A DNA stretch of 64,000 nucleotides from Euptelea pleiosperma (taxonomy: Eukaryota > Streptophyta > Magnoliopsida > Ranunculales > Eupteleaceae), in contig JASUTR010000031.1 in the NCBI GenBank assembly GCA_035048495.1, positions 606,001 through 670,000 on the forward strand, read 5' to 3'. Shown piece by piece: positions 59,903 to 64,000 of this stretch. Position numbers and translations under genes: made by a program. Under the pieces are notes generated by a model, which saw nothing but the letters and a program-made list of their open reading frames with translations, ran no database searches and was not told the DNA's origin. Positions within the stretch are counted from its first letter, which is position 1, and each line of letters starts with the position of its first letter.

Positions 59903-59930
59903 GTATTTACCAAAACTCATGTCTTTATTT

Positions 59931-59935
59931 AAAAA

Positions 59936-59972
<37 letters not shown>
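59931..59972. repeat. A-run and (TA)14 microsatellite
   Basis: Fourteen A followed by TA dinucleotides to 59972. In element 1 the equivalent site is a plain 23-base T-run (35341-35363 on the plus strand), so the dinucleotide repeat grew only in the element 2 lineage. Confidence 0.9.
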
Positions 59973-59975
<3 letters not shown>

Positions 59976-61496
59976 TATTTTTGGGGTGATTTCCGATGTT
60001 CTCCAAAAGTTTTCTAGAATTTCAAAAATGTGTCAAATACCCTGACTTTGATTAGCTAAAAACCTTCGTTAAGTCAGTATTGAGGATGTCAATTTTTGTT
60101 TAAAGTTAGCATTGAGTCAAGTCAAGTGTGACTACAGCAGGTTTGAAAACTTAGAAAAAATCAGATTCGGCACAATTGTACACTATCAACATCAGAGTCA
60201 TCCTAAGTTTGGAAATTCTAGAGATCCTGTGAGAAGAATTGTGGAGACCTAACCCAGTAAGCTTTCGAGCCTTTAATCATTTCAGAGAGTATACATTAAT
60301 CCTGAGTCACAAGATGACTCACTATTCTTCATGCCCGCAATATTCGTTGAGAGATCTCATTATCTTTTGCTTCGATCATAAAACTCGGAACGACATCAAC
60401 ATTGGATTACTACGACAGAACCTTCTTTGTATCCAGTCAAGACAGTATACATGATAGTGCAAACCCTAGAAAATGATTTAGGCCATTTTTCTGAACCATT
60501 CAGCCTTTTTACTCACCTGAATTATACTTCACTAGAAACCCCTTGAGCTGTTCTATAAAAGCCTTTTATTTGCAAACCCATTAACCTAAAATCCAGTCCA
60601 GCTATGAAACATGACTGGCTACCCTTATTTTGAGATGGACAAAAGAATAACTGATGTGGGTGTACCGTGAAAAAGAAAAGTAAAGAAGAAGAATCAAAAG
60701 GAAAAGAAAGTGGTTCAAGCCAAAAACAAAATATAGAAAGAAAGTATGAAGAAGAGCTGAAAAGAAATTGAGCAGTCTCAGAAATATCAAGAAAAAGAGA
60801 AAAATACGAAAAAAGGAAAAAGAACCAGATAATGGTGTTACGTCGCAGGAAAAATTCAAGAAAATGGCAATATCCTCTCAAGATCTTTGAAATCCTGTAT
60901 CCCTTTATCTCTCTACACCTGACCTAAGCCTCATTATAACCCAGGAAAGTCCTATTTGATTCTAGGATAGCACGATCATAAAATGTGGAGATTGGAGAAA
61001 GAGAAGCTATAGAGTTTGATCTGACGTTCCCGAGTGAAGTGGTATTCCAATCATGAGATCTTCTTCTGTTAAAGATGTCCTTCCTTCAAATAAAACATAT
61101 GTGAGATCTTTTGCCTCTTTTAAATACATCTCCTCACATATAAATTGAGAGAAAAGAAGAAAACCCTTCTTGTGTGATTCTATTCTGAGTGCTGAACATG
61201 TGAGATTTGAGGTCGAGGCATAAAAACCTAGAGGTGATCTGAAAATCTTTACTGTCGGATGATGAGAATGTTGAGCACACATACACGCAGAGTCTGACTA
61301 TTCTGGGTCATGATTATCAATCTGTAGTCTTGCCAAAACTTTCCAACTCTTCGCTAGCATGTAACTATTTTTGCATCCATTCAATGATTTGACGAACGGT
61401 GTTTTCCCGGAGCTAATATGAAAAAGTGTGTAGCATGTGCAGAGCCCTTTTAAGCTCATTTATTTCGCACTAATTGCCAAGGATTGGCAATATGCT

Positions 61497-61508
61497 GGTT
61501 GGGGGTTG
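61497..61508 (+). other. Element 2 polypurine tract
   Basis: GGTTGGGGGTTG directly before the TG of the 3' LTR, as in element 1. Confidence 0.8.
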
Positions 61509-64000
61509 TGATATTCGCTTAAAAGTGCGTATTTTCCATTGTTATCTTCTAAGTGTTATCACACTCTCCTACGTTAAAATACTTTATTTATCTACTTTTC
61601 TACGTAGAAGTCTCTTTTGTTGCGTAGAACACACTTTTCTGGACGAAATGGTATATTTGCATGCATTAAACACATTTTTGGAAGTCTAGACATTGAGTCG
61701 TTCTGATAAAGTCTCATTACGCGCTTCTTCTGTCGCAGGAAACCCCGATGGGACAATTCTCGAGAATGCGGGCCCACAATCAACCTCTAGAACCTATGAT
61801 CAAAGCTCAAGAGCCAGTGGGCTAAGATAAGAAGTTACCAGCCACATGATGGGAGAACCAGAGAGTCGAAAAAGCTAGAGAAAAGATCGAGAGAGAAAGA
61901 GAGCCAAATACCTCGAGAGGAGATTAAGGAGATTAAAGCTTATAAACCAACACAAGGCAAGTGCTTGCTCAGTTGGTAAAGCATGCAGAAGACCAAGTCA
62001 AAGATCAAGATTCAAGACCCTCTGCTAGCATTTTCTCCTTATTTTTGTAATAATTTCTCTCTCCTCTCTCTAAATCCTCATTCTCTCTCTACTCTCAATA
62101 TCAACCACCCGACCCTATCTCCTTCCGAAATCACTCGATCCTACGACCTATCTTGGCCGATCTCCATCATTTAGTCATCCATCCAATCATTATATCCGCT
62201 TACCATCCGATCTCTCCGAACGACATCCATCTCACCATCTCTTAAAATCCAAAGGCCCTCATCATTCCATGACCAATTATCTGGGCCAAAGACAAGGTAA
62301 ATTATAGGCCCACGACCCACTGCCTAGTCACTCAAGGTAGACCCCACTACCTTTATTAAAGAATATCTCACGAGTTCACAAAAAAAAGGGAACTTTCCCT
62401 CCAAGTTTGAAATAGAAAAACCCACTATTTCCATGAACAATCCATCATCACATGGATTAGAAATCTTTTAAAACTTTATTCTAAAAAGAAAATTTCAAAA
62501 GAAGGAAATATTTTGAGAAATGGTTTTTCCTTTTTTTTAACTAGGAGAGAAAATAGAAACAAAAGTTTTACGAAAAGATTTTTTAGGGGTTCTTCATTAA
62601 TAAATTGGAGTGGGGCCACCTAAGAGAATAGATGACCGTTGGATTCAAAGGGGTGACTAGAGTTGCCATTCTAATGGTAGAGATGGGAGAGCCAAATAGG
62701 GATATTCTCTAAGAGGGAAACTGAACCAAAAGGGGAGGATTTCTTTTCCAAAAAAAGGGAACCCAAAAGATAATCACCTTCTATTCCCATTGCTCCCCAC
62801 GTTTTCTTCTCCTCGATTCCCTCTCTTGTCTCCCATCTCTTGAACGGTTTTAGCAAGGGAGAACCCAGCCACCGTCTCCTCCATTTTTAAGCCAAGCCAT
62901 TCCTCCCACGTTTGGCCCCATCTTGTTTCCTTTCTTTTTCCTCCACGAGCTCATCCTTCTCCATCGAATCTCCTCTTCTCACTTTATCGCCCTTCTCCTC
63001 CATTCTTTCTCCCACGTTTTTCTCCCGAGGGAAGAACACAAAAAAAAAAAAAAAATAGAAAAAGATAGAAGAGAAGAAAGGAGGAGAGGATCGTCCTCTC
63101 CCTTACTGTCAAAACCAGCAAGCAACACCACCGTTGTTGCTGCTGGTGTGCCTCCACAACCAGCCGTTACGACCTCACTTGCTGCTGGAGCACCGCTGGT
63201 CCACAACCCACAGATCTCTATCGCTCCACACCTTGCTACTGGAACCGTTGGTCTACAACCTGCAACCTCTGACCGCTCCTTCCATTACCGCCATCACCAA
63301 AACAATTCCATTCTCCATTGCTCCAAGCCGCCTCCCTCCATTGAAGAACGATCCCAATCGTTCCACTCTGGCAAGGCCGTCTATCATCCATTTTTGCAGA
63401 CCAATGATCTCCTCCCCCTCTTTCAAAAATCGTCTTCATCTCCTTCTTTCAAAACAGAAAAAAAGGAGGGGAAAGAAAGAAGAAAGAAGAAGGAGGAAGG
63501 GGTGCAAACCTTGTGCGCCCCTCTTCCTTGCCGCTGCTCCCGTGCACCTTCAAGCCACCCCAGCCTCCTGTAACTACCCACCACGGTGCAACACCACCAG
63601 CAGGTTGCAGACCGGCCTCCATTGCTGCAACTCCAGCAAGCCACCCCCTGTGCACCAGCTCCTTGCTCCTCTTCCACAGGTCTGCCAGCCACCATCTCCT
63701 TGCTGGGCATTGGAGAACCATCACTTCCACCCTTCATGGTGGCTGTCCTCACCACTCATCGTTCTTCTCGGTTGTCCACAATCGAGCAATCTCCAAGCCC
63801 ATGAAAACCAGCAACCACCAAGGGTTCTCACTCTTGATGGCTCCTTCCACGGTCTCAACTCCATCATGGCCGACCTACTACAATTCCAAATCTGATCTCC
63901 TCCGTCGATGCCAAACTCCGATAAGTCCTATGGTAATACTCTCCTCTCTAAACTCAATCACTCAATTCTCTCTCTAAGACTTTCCACTTTCTCTCTCTAG
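61509..64000 (+). repeat. Element 2 3' LTR, truncated by the window end
   Basis: 2,492 bp visible of an expected 2,965. It aligns without indel to 49139-51630; substitutions seen at about 61952, 62339, 62720, 62835, 62937, 63199, 63404, 63512, 63721 and 63883. It includes the U3 island (61629-61690) and the tRNA-like segment (61958-62027, boxes at 61965-61976 and 62009-62020). Confidence 0.95.

Larger units (their letters stand above)
59576..61496 (+). other. Element 2 non-coding 3' region
   Basis: About 1.9 kb, related along its length to 33817-35723 in inverted orientation. No env-like or other gene is supported. It includes the hairpin at 59610-59628, a PPT-like tract at 59888-59902 and an A/TA microsatellite. 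Confidence 0.8.
49139..64000 (+). mobile_element. Athila-like Ty3/gypsy LTR retrotransposon, element 2 (cut by window end)
   Basis: Plus-strand order is 5' LTR (49139-52103), PBS, leader, degraded gag-pol, non-coding 3' region, PPT and 3' LTR from 61509. The two LTRs align at a constant offset of 12,370 bp with about ten substitutions and no indel over the 2,492 bp visible. If the 3' LTR is as long as the 5' one, the element ends at about 64473 and is about 15.3 kb. Gag-pol and internal regions closely match element 1. The left flank AAACG at 49134-49138 is ycf2; the right flank is outside the window. Confidence 0.95.

Noticed and set aside
60522..60881. 119-codon minus-strand frame in the element 2 3' region, considered as an env-like remnant
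   Set aside because: It is antisense to the element, Phe/Ser-rich because of an A/T-rich stretch, and not kept in element 1 beyond a shorter version.

Overview
This is nuclear DNA from a land plant, most likely a flowering plant, in satellite-rich (centromere-like or pericentromeric) heterochromatin. Three signs support this: a 177-bp tandem satellite, two Ty3/gypsy LTR retrotransposons of the Athila type, and a plastid ycf2 fragment embedded between them. I see no intact host gene, no CRISPR array and no bacterial-type operon. The species cannot be named from the sequence.

Region 1 (1-31217) is an unbroken satellite array. Between the monomer boundaries at 172 and 31123 the length equals exactly 177 monomers: 159 of 177 bp and 18 of 156 bp that lack the same 21 bp. 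Monomers fall into seven types in fixed order, giving a 1,239-bp higher-order repeat (HOR). A second layer is a 5,559-bp block of 32 monomers, duplicated in tandem at 10864-16422 and 16423-21981.

Region 2 (31218-45792) is Athila-like element 1 on the minus strand: 14,575 bp, two 2,587-bp LTRs with about four visible substitutions between them, a PBS, a leader, a gag-pol frame broken by one stop codon, a 1.9-kb non-coding 3' region and a G-rich PPT. Region 3 (45793-49138) is a 3,346-bp piece of ycf2, still fully open, lying exactly between the outer 5'-LTR ends of the two elements. Region 4 (49139 to the window end) is Athila-like element 2 on the plus strand. Its LTRs are 2,965 bp (the 3' one is cut by the window end), its LTRs differ at about ten sites, yet gag-pol carries five stops and two frameshifts.

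The two elements form a very large inverted repeat around ycf2. Their coding and internal regions are nearly identical, while their LTR interiors are much more divergent. Sequence structure not covered by standard features includes a tRNA-like segment with correctly spaced A and B boxes in each LTR, three tandem dyads upstream of a TATA box in element 1, two short islands conserved between the divergent LTRs, repeated GGTTGGGGGT tracts downstream of pol, and a leader hairpin next to a consensus splice donor. No new defence or metabolic system is visible; the novelty lies in repeat architecture and in the LTR-ycf2-LTR junctions.
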